A stretch of 64,000 nucleotides of DNA from Mucilaginibacter agri. Lineage in GTDB: Bacteria; Bacteroidota; Bacteroidia; Sphingobacteriales; Sphingobacteriaceae. This document shows positions 54,089 to 62,340 of the stretch, piece after piece. The notes under the pieces were generated by a model that was given only the letters and a program-made list of their open reading frames with translations, searched no databases and had not been told where the DNA came from. The position numbers were made by a program, and so were the translations under genes. Each line of letters starts with the position of its first letter. Within the stretch, counting starts at the first letter, position 1. The DNA lies in NCBI RefSeq assembly GCF_009928685.1, contig NZ_WWEO01000042.1, positions 310,001-374,000 on the forward strand, read 5' to 3'.

Positions 54089-55253
54089 GCTTAGCCTCAT
54101 TATACACGCCAACACCCATCCCGATCAACGAACTGTAAACGGAAGGGGCGTAGCCAATTTTTTGCGTGTAAAATTCGGTAATTCCTTTGGAGAATTCGTC
54201 AAAAGCATCCTTTTTTACCAAAGCGATAGCGCAACCGCCAAATCCGGCACCGGTCATGCGGGCACCTGCAACAATTTCTGGCTTTGTTTTGGCATAGTCG
54301 GCGATAGTGTCTAACTCAATACCGCTTACTTCATAAAGCTTACTCAGCGAGTCGTGCGAGGCATACATCAGCTTGCCAAATTCCAATAGATTATTGGCAG
54401 CAAGTTCGCGGGCGGCAAGTTTAACGCGGTCGTTTTCTTCAATAACATGGGTTGCACGTTTTTTAACGATAGGGTCGGTAATTAAATGTTCGTGCTGCTT
54501 AAAAGTGGCAGCATCAATATCGCACAGATGTTCTATATCGAGTTCTGTTTTTAAGGCAGCTAATGCCTGCTGACATTCTCGCACACGCTCGTTGTATTTA
54601 GATTCGGCCAGTTTACGCGGTTTATTGGTATTGATGATGGCCAGCAGATAATCGCCCAAATGGCAATCTACTGCCTCATATTCTAAAGTATCGCAATTTA
54701 GCATCAGGGCTTTTTCAGCTTCGCCGAAGGCAACTGCAAACTGGTCCATAATCCCGCTGTTTAAGCCAATAAAAACATTCTCTACCCACTTGGATAGTTT
54801 AACCAGTTCCAATTTGCTATACCCCGCGCTAAATAGCTGGTTGAGGGCAAAAGCAGTAACCACCTCGATAGAAGCAGACGAAGAAAGGCCAGACCCGATT
54901 GGAATGTCACCGTAATACAGCATATCCAGTCCTTGTAACTCGTGGCCATCGTTTAAAAAGTGGGTTATTACACCAAGAGGATAGTTAAACCAAAAGCTGT
55001 CTTTTTTTTGATAAGAAGATTGCAAAGGGATATCCAGTTGCTCTTCAAAATTTACACTTCTGAGCCTGAATTTACCTTCCGTATTGGGGGCAACCAGCAA
55101 GTAAGTACCAAAAGTAATGGCGCAGGGCATTACCAGGCCTCCGTTATAATCAATATGTTCGCCAATAAGGTTTACCCTGCCAGGGGAAAAAAAAGAATGC
55201 TGGGCATCGCTATTAAATAACGTTTTAAACTGTTGATGTAACTGGTCGATCAT
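54081..55253 (-). CDS. galK: Galactokinase
   Basis: GHMP kinase of 390 residues phosphorylating galactose. The substrate motif SPGRVNLIGEHIDYNGG, ATP loop IPIGSGLSSSASIEV and C-terminal GAGFGGCAIALV are all present. galT and galE are not adjacent. It is followed by the overlapping SpoU gene. Confidence 0.96.
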   Translation of the reverse strand: MIDQLHQQFKTLFNSDAQHSFFSPGRVNLIGEHIDYNGGLVMPCAITFGTYLLVAPNTEGKFRLRSVNFEEQLDIPLQSSYQKKDSFWFNYPLGVITHFLNDGHELQGLDMLYYGDIPIGSGLSSSASIEVVTAFALNQLFSAGYSKLELVKLSKWVENVFIGLNSGIMDQFAVAFGEAEKALMLNCDTLEYEAVDCHLGDYLLAIINTNKPRKLAESKYNERVRECQQALAALKTELDIEHLCDIDAATFKQHEHLITDPIVKKRATHVIEENDRVKLAARELAANNLLEFGKLMYASHDSLSKLYEVSGIELDTIADYAKTKPEIVAGARMTGAGFGGCAIALVKKDAFDEFSKGITEFYTQKIGYAPSVYSSLIGMGVGVYNEAKHA

Positions 55254-55408
55254 AATTGGTTTATCTCAAAGAAAACAAATATGTAAAAAATACTGTAAAA
55301 AATACAGTTATTCCGTTTCGATTTAAATTTTTATTAAACCACAAAGCAAACGAACATTGGTTATACTTGTTTAAACGCAATATAAACATCAATTTAACAC
55401 TTACAATC

Positions 55409-55699
55409 ATGACTCAATACCTTGTAACCGCATACGATTTTACAGATACAGAGGCGTTTAACCGCCGTACGAATGTACGCCCGCATCACCTGGATGGTGT
55501 GCGCGAAATGAAGGAAAAAGGAAACTTTATTATAGGCGGCGCTATGCTTAACGAAGAAGGTAAAATGATTGGCTCAACCATGATCGTTCAGTTTGAAACG
55601 GAGGAAGAATTGGAGGCCTGGAAAAAGAGCGATCCTTATGTTACGCAGGGGGTATGGGAAACCGTCGATATTAAACCCTTTAAAGTAGCAGAAGTGTAA
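55409..55699 (+). CDS. YciI-family protein
   Basis: A 96-residue ferredoxin-like fold protein: YLVTAYDFTDTEAFNRR, the conserved His in RPHHLDGV, and IIGGAMLNEEGKMIGSTMIV, DPYVTQGVWETVDIKPF. Family members are small dehydrohalogenase-like or unknown. I use the ATG at 55409; the frame upstream is AT-rich non-coding sequence. Not clearly in an operon. Confidence 0.85.
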   Translation: MTQYLVTAYDFTDTEAFNRRTNVRPHHLDGVREMKEKGNFIIGGAMLNEEGKMIGSTMIVQFETEEELEAWKKSDPYVTQGVWETVDIKPFKVAEV

Positions 55700-55806
55700 T
55701 ATAATGGCCGCAATCTGCCGTTAACATATATATTACAATTGCTTTACTTTTTTGGCTAAACATAAAGCTTACTTCGGGTGTTTTTTAACCTTTAAACATC
55801 AAAGCA

Positions 55807-56655
55807 ATGAGTAACGTGAAATTTGAAGAAACCTTTAGTATAGGCGGCGATTTAACCATCAACCGCCTTGGTTATGGCGCTATGCGTATTACCGGCAAAG
55901 GTATATGGGGGCCGCCGGCAGATAAAGACGAAGCCATCCGTGTTTTAAAGCGCGCCGTTGAATTGGGCGTTAACTTTATAGATACGGCAGATAGCTATGG
56001 TCCTTACGTGTCGGAAGAACTGATTGCCGAGGCCTTATATCCATATCCCGAAGGATTGGTTATTGGTACCAAGGGCGGTTTGCTGCGTACCGGTCCGGAT
56101 GAGTGGCCGATAGACTCGAGTCCGGAGCATTTAAAAGAAGCCTTGGAAGGTAGTTTAAAACGCCTGAAACTGGATCAGATAGATTTATATCAACTACACC
56201 GAATTGATCCTAAAGTGCCTGCCGAAAAAAGCTTCGAGTTTTTACAGCAGGCGCAAAAAGAAGGTAAGATCAAACATATCGGCCTGTCTGAAGTAGGTGT
56301 AGATGATATTAAAAAAGCGCAAACCTATTTCGATGTGGTATCAGTACAAAATATGTACAGCGTTGATAACCGCAAATGGGAAGATGTTTTGGATTATTGT
56401 AAGGAGCAAAATATTGCCTTTATTCCATGGTTCCCGCTTAGCGGCGGCGGCAGTTTAGATGCCGTACAGAAAGTTGCCGACAGGCATAATGCTACGCTGC
56501 ACCAGGTTGCTTTAAGCTGGCTGCTGCACCATGCAGATAATATTTTGCTGATACCAGGTACATCGAGCGTAGACCACCTGGAAGAAAATATGAAAACCGC
56601 ATCTGTTGAATTGACAGAACAAGACATGGCCGAATTGGATAATTTATCGGCTTAA
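55807..56655 (+). CDS. Aldo/keto reductase
   Basis: NADPH-dependent reductase of 282 residues. Motifs: RLGYGAMR, catalytic Asp/Tyr in NFIDTADSYG, Lys in IGTKGG, LYQLHRID, and the nucleotide-binding SWLLHHADNILLIPGTSS. Family AKR (oxidoreductase YdbC/YajO type). Substrate unknown. Confidence 0.93.
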   Translation: MSNVKFEETFSIGGDLTINRLGYGAMRITGKGIWGPPADKDEAIRVLKRAVELGVNFIDTADSYGPYVSEELIAEALYPYPEGLVIGTKGGLLRTGPDEWPIDSSPEHLKEALEGSLKRLKLDQIDLYQLHRIDPKVPAEKSFEFLQQAQKEGKIKHIGLSEVGVDDIKKAQTYFDVVSVQNMYSVDNRKWEDVLDYCKEQNIAFIPWFPLSGGGSLDAVQKVADRHNATLHQVALSWLLHHADNILLIPGTSSVDHLEENMKTASVELTEQDMAELDNLSA

Positions 56656-56722
56656 GAAATCTTATTAATATATATAATAGGAAGGGGAGAGGTGCCGGCT
56701 TTATGCTTGCACCTCTTTTTTG

Positions 56723-57130
56723 TTATCGCCAAACGCCTATAATAGCGCCCATAATAGTAAGCGTTACCACACTGTAACCACCGTTAACCAAAATGTAACG
56801 CCAGGATTTTAGCTCGAACAGGCTATGGATAGCGATAGCACTAAACGTCCATACACCGGCCAGCAAGCCCGCCGTGGTGCCCCACTGGATGTCTGTTTTG
56901 GGATCGTTTAGAAACATGGCCAGGTTAGCAGCCATAATCAACGAAAACAAGCCGGTTAAGCCGAATATCTTAACCTTATCTCCCCGGCGGCGAATGGTTT
57001 CTTCGTCGAGGCAACAATCTGCCATCCAAACTTTGCCAAACAAGGCAGTTGAGTACCACAAGCCGCCTACCATAAACGCGCTTAATGCTGCCACCAATAC
57101 GGCCAGCCAGTTGATTGTGCTAATATCCAT
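56723..57130 (-). CDS. DUF1761 membrane protein
   Basis: A 135-residue protein with four predicted transmembrane segments; conserved N-terminal NWLAVLVAALSAFMVGGLWYS is the DUF1761 hallmark. Function of the family is unknown. Its ATG faces that of the next, plus-strand gene with a short shared region. Confidence 0.85.
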   Translation of the reverse strand: MDISTINWLAVLVAALSAFMVGGLWYSTALFGKVWMADCCLDEETIRRRGDKVKIFGLTGLFSLIMAANLAMFLNDPKTDIQWGTTAGLLAGVWTFSAIAIHSLFELKSWRYILVNGGYSVVTLTIMGAIIGVWR

Positions 57131-57227
57131 GAAGCTTATAATTAGTTATAGTAAATATAAAATAATTTTTATTTGTCGAAATATAATTATACATTCACTT
57201 CCACAAACCAAGAACCATCAGTTCCCT

Positions 57228-57770
57228 TTGAGACGATTTATTGCCATAATGCTTTTAGGAATCCACCTGTTTACAACAGGAGGATACTCTATTGTATTCG
57301 AATATTTCATCCATCAGTCTGATGTTCAAATGGTTAGAGAGATATACGATAGCAAAACCCAAAAGAAGCTTATCGAAATAAAAATACCTGTGCACCTGCC
57401 CGGTATGCATGCCTGGAACCGATATGAGCACATTGAAGGTCAGGTACAAGTAAAAGGTACTTTTTACAATTACGTACGCTTAAAAATGAGTGCGGATACA
57501 ATGGCCATGCTATGTATCCCAAATACCGTTAAAACTCATTTGGTTAACGCCAACGTAATCTTAACCAAAGAAATAACCGACACGCCCATGAGTAAGAAAG
57601 GGCATGATCTGGTTAAAAAATCCATCGACCTACAGTATGTTTACCAGGCGTTAAACTACCAGTTTAGCGCTACCCCGGTATTCATTAAAAAAGAGTATAA
57701 TAATACTTACTCATGCCTGCTTAATCCGTTTGTAGAAACGCGTGGACAGCCTCCCGACTTCCGTTGTTAA
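57228..57770 (+). CDS. Hypothetical exported protein
   Basis: A roughly 180-residue protein. A hydrophobic N-terminus (RRFIAIMLLGIHLFTTGGYSIV) looks like a signal anchor, then a beta-rich region (QKKLIEIKIPVHLPGMH, then GTFYNYVRLKMS), ending with C in PPDFRC. The long frame starts at 56874 but the part before 57228 overlaps DUF1761 and is not credible. TTG at 57228 or ATG at 57249 are the likely starts. No domain recognised. Confidence 0.6.
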   Translation: MRRFIAIMLLGIHLFTTGGYSIVFEYFIHQSDVQMVREIYDSKTQKKLIEIKIPVHLPGMHAWNRYEHIEGQVQVKGTFYNYVRLKMSADTMAMLCIPNTVKTHLVNANVILTKEITDTPMSKKGHDLVKKSIDLQYVYQALNYQFSATPVFIKKEYNNTYSCLLNPFVETRGQPPDFRC

Positions 57771-58043
57771 TAAATTTCCGGTTTTGATCATTTAATGCTT
57801 TTACATGGCTTAATATGCCTTTGTAAATCATTTTTCCAGATCAACATTACAGATCCTTCATTTTTGCTTTATCGGTTTAATGTATTGCTGTGCTAATCAT
57901 TTTTAGTGCTGGTTATATATTATTTATCTGCAGATGATATTATTCAATATATCTCTGTGAAGATGCTGTGCTAGTCAGGTTGTCGGTCTCTGTTCCCAAT
58001 TTTTTATTACGATTTAACAACGGTTCGATTTTTACAATTTGAG

Positions 58044-59153
58044 ATGAAATTTACTTTAAGAGTACTGGCAGTTTCTGCTTTATTTATTTGCGCATTATAT
58101 TCTAATAACGTTTTAGCCCAAGGCTGTGTAGCTATTCGCAGCACCGGCGGTTTATGCTCTATGGACGAGCACCCCGACAGCATTACTACTTCTGGCGGTA
58201 CCTGGCTGTTTAACAGCAATAGCCGTTACTACCGTTCTTTCAGGCACTTTATTGGGAAGGACGAACAAAAACAACGTATAGAGCAAGGTACCAACGTGAT
58301 AAACCACTCTTACACGCAAGACCTTACCCTAACCAGGATCTTCAATCAACGCTGGTCTGTTTCGGTAGATGTGCCGATCCTGGCCAACACCCGTTCGTCA
58401 TTATATGAGCATGGCGGTACCGAGCGCCACACTACCAGTTCATTTGGTTTGGGCGATATCCGCTTTACAACTTATGCATGGTTATTAAACCCGGAAAAAG
58501 CCCACAAGGGTAACATACAGGCAGGTTTAGGTATTAAATTTGCCACCGGAAACTATACTTATCAAGACTACTTTTACAACGTTGGACCTAATGGAACACG
58601 TCGTTTAGGCCCGGTTGACCAGTCGATCCAATTAGGTGATGGCGGTACCGGTATATCAACAGAATTAAACGCTTACTACAACTTTACCCACAATTTCGGA
58701 TTGTACGGTAACTTCTATTACTTAATAAATCCACGCGAGCAGAACGGAACATCGAGCGCTCGTGGCGGCGTACCATCGGCAAGTGCAGTGGCTAATACCA
58801 GCGATGTAATGAGTGTACCCGATCAATTTTTGATCAGAGGTGGTGTGAGCTATGGCGTGTCAAAATTTGTATTTACAGCGGGTGTGCGCGACGAGTGTTT
58901 GCCATCTCGCGACCTTATTGGCGGAAGCGCAGGTTTCCGTAGACCAGGTTATATCATTTCGGCCGAGCCTGGTGTAACCTACAGGGTTAAAAACCTGTCT
59001 ATATACTTATATGTGCCGGTTGCTGTTGTGCGCGACCGTACCGTAAGCTTTGCAGATCATATCACAACAGAACTAACCGGCAACCCGGCTCATGGCGATG
59101 CAGCCTTTGCCGATTACGTTATCAACGCAGGAATTACTTACAGATTAAAATAA
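58044..59153 (+). CDS. Outer-membrane beta-barrel protein (transporter-like)
   Basis: A 369-residue protein with a signal peptide cleaved after about VLAQ (residue 26) and many alternating-hydrophobic strands such as FGLGDIRFTTYAWLL and YVINAGITYRLK, ending in a C-terminal K (typical of barrels). It resembles the MetA-pathway/phenol-degradation family of outer-membrane proteins. No partner genes nearby. Downstream lies a structured hairpin array. Confidence 0.65.
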   Translation: MKFTLRVLAVSALFICALYSNNVLAQGCVAIRSTGGLCSMDEHPDSITTSGGTWLFNSNSRYYRSFRHFIGKDEQKQRIEQGTNVINHSYTQDLTLTRIFNQRWSVSVDVPILANTRSSLYEHGGTERHTTSSFGLGDIRFTTYAWLLNPEKAHKGNIQAGLGIKFATGNYTYQDYFYNVGPNGTRRLGPVDQSIQLGDGGTGISTELNAYYNFTHNFGLYGNFYYLINPREQNGTSSARGGVPSASAVANTSDVMSVPDQFLIRGGVSYGVSKFVFTAGVRDECLPSRDLIGGSAGFRRPGYIISAEPGVTYRVKNLSIYLYVPVAVVRDRTVSFADHITTELTGNPAHGDAAFADYVINAGITYRLK

Positions 59154-59178
59154 AAGTTGTTTAATTGGTTTTAACAGA

Positions 59179-59448
59179 ATAAGCCGGGGTTGAGCTCCCG
59201 GCTTATTAAAAAGTACTACAATAAGCAGGGGATGAGATCCCTGTTTATGAGGTTGGTTAATTTGGTAAACAAGCCGGGGGTGAGAGCCCGGCTTATTTAA
59301 AAGAAACTACAATAAACGAGAGTTGAGATACTTGTTTATAAGGTTGATTAATTGAAAAAATAACCCGGAGGTGAGAGGCCGGTTTATTAAAAACACAACT
59401 ATATAGCGGGGGCGAGCCTCAAAATATTAGGTTGGTTAATTTGGTTAA
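59179..59448 (+). repeat. Tandem array of TGAG-loop hairpins
   Basis: Three degenerate units of about 91 bases, each with two hairpins. Stems differ but stay complementary (e.g. AAGCCGGG/CCCGGCTT, AAGCAGGG/CCCTGTTT, ATAAACGAG/CTTGTTTAT), while loops keep TGAG (GTTGAGCT, GATGAGAT, GGTGAGAG). A spacer like GGTTGGTTAATTTGG recurs. The sixth hairpin is degraded. Confidence 0.8.
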
Positions 59449-59475
59449 AAGGCCCCGATATCATCGGGGCCTTTT
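59447..59475. terminator. Bidirectional terminator
   Basis: Perfect 13-bp stem AAAAGGCCCCGAT/ATCGGGGCCTTTT, 3-base loop, A run on one side and T run on the other. It ends both the barrel transcript with its hairpin array and the MBL gene on the opposite strand. Confidence 0.9.
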
Positions 59476-59500
59476 GTTATTTTCAGCCTGATTGAATTGC

Positions 59501-60397
59501 TTAGAGGGTAAGTTCTTCGTAGGCCGCGGTAAGGCTGCGTTGTATGCCTTGACCTTGCCAGTCGGTTACGCCGGGTATAGCTGTTGCGGCTAAAATATCT
59601 TCGCGGGTTTTGCCTGCATTAATGCCGGCCTGTACAAACGCCGCAAGTTTTTCCATGTAATTTTGCATGGCCTTTAGGTCGTCCAAAGTGCCGGTTACTT
59701 TTTCAGGATCAGCCGCGTGGCCAAATACAAATAAAGTGTCTTTATCAAATTGTTTTTGTGCTTTCTCTAAAACCTGTGCCCAGTTTACTACAGATGCACC
59801 ATACTTACGGTCAACATAAGGGAACATACGGTTAAAAACCAGGTCGCCGGTGTGTACAATATTGGCATTCTCAAAGTGGATCATACTGTCGCCATTGGTA
59901 TGGCCTGCTCCCCAGTAATAGGTTTTGATCTTCTCGTCGCCAATTTTGGTTTTCCAGCGATCGGTAAAGGTAATATCCGGGTAAAGCTGTTTATCTTCAG
60001 TTTTGGCTTCTTGTGCCGTCGCTTTTTGATTTTTAAGCGAATTATCCTGCGCTACTACATGTTTGGCTAAACCTTTAAAAGAAATATTGCCCGAGGTATG
60101 GTCGCCGTGATGATGTGTATTAATTAAATATTGAAAAGGCTTATCAGATTGTTTTTTAAGCTCGGCAATCAGGTCATTAGCCGGAGCCGGAAATTCGGCA
60201 TCAACCACCACAATACCATCTTTGTTAGATAGCCATGCAATAGTGCCGCCCTGCTCGGCAAACATGCCCACGTTTCTACGCAGTGGTTTAAACTGATAGG
60301 GAGCTGATTGTGCAAAAGCAGCAAAGCTTTTATTACCTGATAATGCTAAGGCAGCCAGCGAAAGGGCTGTTGATGAAAGAAATTTTCGGCGTTCCAT
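59501..60397 (-). CDS. Exported MBL-fold metallo-hydrolase
   Basis: A 298-residue metallo-beta-lactamase-fold enzyme with an RRKFL N-terminus suited to Tat export, then the signature NTHHHGDHTSGN and GAGHTNGDSMIHF, TGDLVFNRMFPYVD. The pattern is closest to periplasmic MBL hydrolases that act on unknown small substrates; beta-lactam activity is not shown by the motifs. The gene is divergent from the creatininase gene. Confidence 0.85.
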   Translation of the reverse strand: MERRKFLSSTALSLAALALSGNKSFAAFAQSAPYQFKPLRRNVGMFAEQGGTIAWLSNKDGIVVVDAEFPAPANDLIAELKKQSDKPFQYLINTHHHGDHTSGNISFKGLAKHVVAQDNSLKNQKATAQEAKTEDKQLYPDITFTDRWKTKIGDEKIKTYYWGAGHTNGDSMIHFENANIVHTGDLVFNRMFPYVDRKYGASVVNWAQVLEKAQKQFDKDTLFVFGHAADPEKVTGTLDDLKAMQNYMEKLAAFVQAGINAGKTREDILAATAIPGVTDWQGQGIQRSLTAAYEELTL

Positions 60398-60528
60398 AAG
60401 TCAATGCTAATATACGTTTGCAGGTGCAGATATTAAATAAGCATAATATAAATACATTGTAAATGTTTGATTACCATTAGCAAAGTTAAATGGCTTTATT
60501 AACTTAGGGAACCTCAATTAACCAATTT

Positions 60529-61398
60529 ATGAAAAGCCTTTTAATTACATTAAGTGTATTGTTATGCAGTAGCGCCTTTGCGCAGCAGTTACCAACCCGT
60601 TGGGACGAACTCAGCGCAGTGGATTGGCCGGCAGCCCTCGAAAAATCATCTCAAACCTGTGTATTGCCTATCGGGATCTTAGAAAAGCACGGCCCGCACT
60701 CACCCTTGGGTAACGACCTGATCCATGTGCGCGAAATCGCAGCCCGTGTGGTGAAGAACGAATATGCTGTTGTATTCCCTGACTATTTTTACGGGCAGAT
60801 AAACGAAGCCCGGCAGCAGCCCGGCACCTTTGCATTGCCCGGCGTGTTGATTATGCAATTGCTCGAAGCTACCTGCGATGAGATCGGTCGTAATGGTTTT
60901 AAAAAGATCATCATCATTAACGGGCACGGCGGCAACCCGGAGTTCCTGCAATTTTTTATGCAGAACCTGTTGAACAAGCGCCATAACTATGCGGTGTTTT
61001 TATACACGCCGGGTAGTGATCCGGAGTTTCAGAAGCAATATGCTAAACTGCGCAAAACCGATCCTTCGACAGATCTGCACGCAGGCGAGCGCGAAACCTC
61101 GACTATGTTAGAGCTTCGTCCAGATTTGATCCATGTAGAAAAAGGAACCGAACAGTCTGGTGCAGATCAAAAACGCTTGCCGTTAACAAATCTGTACACT
61201 CCGATTTGGTGGTATGCATCATACCCTAACCACTACGCCGGACAAGGCGAAAAAGCTACCCATGAGTTAGGCAAACTAATTGTAGACCATGAAGTAGCCG
61301 GCTTTACCGATGCCCTTAAGCAAGTAAAAGCTGACACTAAAACCTTGCAATTGCAGAATGAGTATTACGATAAGGTTGATAATTTAGGAAAGAATTAA
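60529..61398 (+). CDS. Creatininase-family amidohydrolase
   Basis: A 289-residue protein with a signal peptide (to about AFAQ, residue 19), then the creatininase/MftE family motifs: EKHGPHSPLGND with metal Glu/His, INGHGGNPEF, and a Glu in AGERETSTM. Periplasmic location suggests hydrolysis of a cyclic amide scavenged from the medium. Substrate unknown. Confidence 0.85.
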   Translation: MKSLLITLSVLLCSSAFAQQLPTRWDELSAVDWPAALEKSSQTCVLPIGILEKHGPHSPLGNDLIHVREIAARVVKNEYAVVFPDYFYGQINEARQQPGTFALPGVLIMQLLEATCDEIGRNGFKKIIIINGHGGNPEFLQFFMQNLLNKRHNYAVFLYTPGSDPEFQKQYAKLRKTDPSTDLHAGERETSTMLELRPDLIHVEKGTEQSGADQKRLPLTNLYTPIWWYASYPNHYAGQGEKATHELGKLIVDHEVAGFTDALKQVKADTKTLQLQNEYYDKVDNLGKN

Positions 61399-61417
61399 GA
61401 TAAACATCCAAGTTTTT

Positions 61418-61524
61418 TGTCATCCAGAGCGCTAGCGAAGGATCTTCTTCACCAGCATAAAGCATGCTTCGTCGACGCCAATGTATTTACGCAGAAGATT
61501 CTTCGCTAGCGCTCTGAATGACAA
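61418..61524. repeat. REP-like inverted repeat downstream of the creatininase gene
   Basis: Arms of about 32 bases with CAGAGCGCTAGCGAAG at the 5' side and CTTCGCTAGCGCTCTG at the 3' side; the centre has CGCCAATGTAT, also present in the element at 15572. The arms may act as a terminator for the upstream gene. Confidence 0.8.
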
Positions 61525-61647
61525 TCTGATTAAACTCCCCCTCTCTGTCACAACAACATCACAAACTTCTCCGCCGTGCTTTTGTGTATATTAACTGCGT
61601 AACAATTGGCATAACGCTGTATCAAACGTAAAAACACAGAATAACGA

Positions 61648-62340
61648 GTGGAAAACATACTTCATATTGCTGACCTCAGCAAAACATACCAAAGCGCCGG
61701 CCGCACATTAACGGTGCTCGATAATATTAATTTTTCGGTAACTACGGGTTCTACCAATGCCATAGTTGGCCCATCGGGCAGCGGTAAAACTACCTTATTA
61801 GGGCTATGTGCAGGTTTAGACCGCTCCAGCTCCGGTTTGGTTGAGCTTAACGGCATCAACCTGGGTAACATGAGCGAGGATAAACGTGCGCAGGTACGCA
61901 ACCAGTACGTAGGTTTTATATTTCAAAACTTTCAACTGTTACCTACGCTTACCGCACTAGAGAATGTGATGGTACCGTTGGAGCTGCGGGGCGAACGCAA
62001 TATCCGCGCACGTGCGCTCGACTTACTGGATAAAGTAGGCCTGGCCGAACGCGGGCATCATTATCCAACACAGCTTTCGGGCGGCGAGCAGCAGCGGGTA
62101 TCGCTGGCGAGGGCATTTAGCAATCAGCCTAAAATTTTATTTGCCGATGAACCGACAGGTAACCTCGATGCCGAAACCAGCGAGAAGGTAATTAAACTAA
62201 TTTTCGACCTCAATAAAGAAGCCGGAACTACTTTGGTAGTAGTAACACACGATCTGGAATTGGCGGCAAAAACCCAGCGAATTATCAGGATTAAAGGCGG
62301 CAAACTGGTGTCGGACGAAAAAACGAACATCAATGCCTGA
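61648..62340 (+). CDS. ABC transporter ATP-binding protein (LolD/MacB type)
   Basis: A 230-residue ATPase: Walker A GPSGSGKT, Q-loop FQNFQLLPTLTALENV, signature LSGGEQQRV, Walker B ILFADEPTGNLD, H-loop VVVTHD. The DEPTGNLDAETSE ending is typical of the MacB/LolD export group. The start is GTG. It overlaps the permease by 8 bases, so the two form an exporter. Confidence 0.94.
   Translation: MENILHIADLSKTYQSAGRTLTVLDNINFSVTTGSTNAIVGPSGSGKTTLLGLCAGLDRSSSGLVELNGINLGNMSEDKRAQVRNQYVGFIFQNFQLLPTLTALENVMVPLELRGERNIRARALDLLDKVGLAERGHHYPTQLSGGEQQRVSLARAFSNQPKILFADEPTGNLDAETSEKVIKLIFDLNKEAGTTLVVVTHDLELAAKTQRIIRIKGGKLVSDEKTNINA

Noticed and set aside
56874..57227. Long 5' extension of the hypothetical exported protein
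   Set aside because: This stretch is antisense to DUF1761 and AT-rich; a hydrophobic signal segment starts only at about 57228.
59179..59448. CRISPR array
   Set aside because: The 91-base units are hairpin pairs with variable stems and similar spacers; repeats are not identical and spacers are not unique.
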